From assembly GCA_963935005.1 (NCBI GenBank), contig CAWWAX010000100.1:1-5470 (forward strand): a DNA stretch of 5,470 bases, in the 5' to 3' direction. Shown one piece after another: positions 4,748 to 5,470 of the stretch. Position 1 is the stretch's first letter, and every line of letters begins with the position of its first letter. The DNA comes from GCA-2718595 sp963935005. GTDB lineage: Bacteria > Gemmatimonadota > Gemmatimonadetes > Longimicrobiales > Gaopeijiaceae. The notes under the pieces are model-generated. The model saw nothing but the letters and a program-made list of their open reading frames with translations, searched no databases and was not told the origin of the DNA. The position numbers and the translations under genes are program-made.

Positions 4748-5470
4748 ATGACTGCTAATAGTGTTTTAGATAGAAATCGCTTCGATTTTCGAAAGGTACA
4801 AGATTTAGTTGTGAAATTGGCCGAATCATCAGGTGTGCCTCACGAAGATGCGGTCATTTTTGCTGAGGCTTTGGTCTGGGCTGATCTCAGAGGAACTTCT
4901 ACACATGGAGTTTCCAGAGTTGACATCTATCTTCGACGCATTGGGAAAGGGCTGATCGATCCGGTAGCTGATCTAAATATCCGGAATAGAAGCCCTGGTG
5001 TGCTGGTAGCAGACGCGGAGTCAGGACTAGGGCAAGTACAAGCAGTGAGAGTGTTGGAAAAACTTTATCCCATGGCCACTGAATTAGGTGTGGCCTCCGC
5101 GACTATCAAAAACTCTCAACATTTTGGGGCTGCTAGTCACTACTCCGAGCTGGCTGCGGAAAGAGATATGATTCTGCTGGTCACAACTAACTCCGAGCCG
5201 GCTATGCCAGCGCACGGAAGCACGGAAGCGTTTTTTGGAACTAATCCAATAGCGGTGTCATTCCCTACTGGTAAGGGATATTCGGTCAAGATCGACCTAG
5301 CCACTTCAATAACGGCCAGAGGAAATATTGTGGCAGCAGCCAAGGAGGGCAGAGAAATACCTCCGGACTGGGCTATTGATCCAGAAGGGTATCCCACTAC
5401 AGATGCTGAGAGTGCCTTGCAGGGAGCCGTTCTCACCATGGCAGGGCATAAGGGATACGCTTTGGCGATG
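4748..5470 (+). CDS. comC: Ldh2-family dehydrogenase, probable (R)-sulfolactate dehydrogenase (3' end outside window)
   Basis: An open frame of 241 codons runs off the right edge; full-length relatives are about 330-350 aa. The start is secure because an in-frame TAA (4745-4747) directly precedes the ATG; AGAG at 4738-4741 is a weak ribosome site. Ldh2 (malate/L-lactate dehydrogenase type) features are STHGVSR at 51-57 with the conserved His53, NSQHFGAASHY at 122-132, PAHGSTEAFFGTNPIAVSFP at 154-173 (nucleotide-binding region of this fold), DLATS at 183-187, ARGNIVAAAKEGREIP and GHKGYALAM at 233-241. These enzymes reduce 2-oxoacids with NAD(P)H without a Rossmann fold. Lying 12 bases after suyB, it is best read as ComC, which interconverts sulfopyruvate and (R)-sulfolactate and feeds SuyAB. 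Substrate is inferred from context; a malate, lactate or ureidoglycolate enzyme of the same family remains possible. Confidence 0.78.
   Translation, partial: MTANSVLDRNRFDFRKVQDLVVKLAESSGVPHEDAVIFAEALVWADLRGTSTHGVSRVDIYLRRIGKGLIDPVADLNIRNRSPGVLVADAESGLGQVQAVRVLEKLYPMATELGVASATIKNSQHFGAASHYSELAAERDMILLVTTNSEPAMPAHGSTEAFFGTNPIAVSFPTGKGYSVKIDLATSITARGNIVAAAKEGREIPPDWAIDPEGYPTTDAESALQGAVLTMAGHKGYALAM

Noticed and set aside
5140..5439. Antisense open frame inside comC
   Set aside because: It is opposite the conserved Ldh2 nucleotide-binding region and has no features of its own.

Overview
The window reads as bacterial DNA: densely packed genes all on the + strand, Shine-Dalgarno sites, a secreted ankyrin protein and an outer-membrane-type lipoprotein. 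This points to a Gram-negative heterotroph of roughly mid GC. The pairing of a DUF1552 protein with a secreted ankyrin protein, and a small lipoprotein resembling a TonB-receptor plug, recalls environmental (often marine or soil) lineages such as Gemmatimonadota, Acidobacteriota or uncultured relatives. That placement is from memory of gene neighbourhoods, and the sequence alone does not fix the phylum.

Region 1 (1-2692) holds two exported-type proteins in one transcription unit. The first is the C-terminal part of a DUF1552 protein that enters from the left edge. It overlaps by 4 bases (GTGA) the second gene, which encodes a 587-aa secreted ankyrin-repeat protein ending in a Cys-x-x-Cys. Upstream partners, expected to include a DUF1592/DUF1587-type cytochrome-like protein, lie outside the window.

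Region 2 (2693-3290) is an 80-base spacer with a good extended -10 promoter, a 135-aa lipoprotein gene, and a 110-base spacer. The second spacer contains short direct repeats and an inverted repeat just ahead of the next operon.

Region 3 (3291-5470) is a tight three-gene operon. It contains a 92-aa SAF-domain small subunit and a 387-aa large subunit of the UxaA/GarD family, best read as (2R)-sulfolactate sulfo-lyase SuyA and SuyB. These are followed after 12 bases by an Ldh2-family NAD(P)-dependent 2-hydroxyacid dehydrogenase, cut by the right edge and best read as the sulfolactate dehydrogenase ComC. Together they would interconvert sulfopyruvate and (R)-sulfolactate and cleave the latter to pyruvate and sulfite, using a C3 organosulfonate as carbon source. 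The main alternative is a sugar-acid (altronate-like) dehydratase with an unrelated hydroxyacid dehydrogenase. I see no tRNA, rRNA, CRISPR array, insertion sequence or convincing intrinsic terminator.
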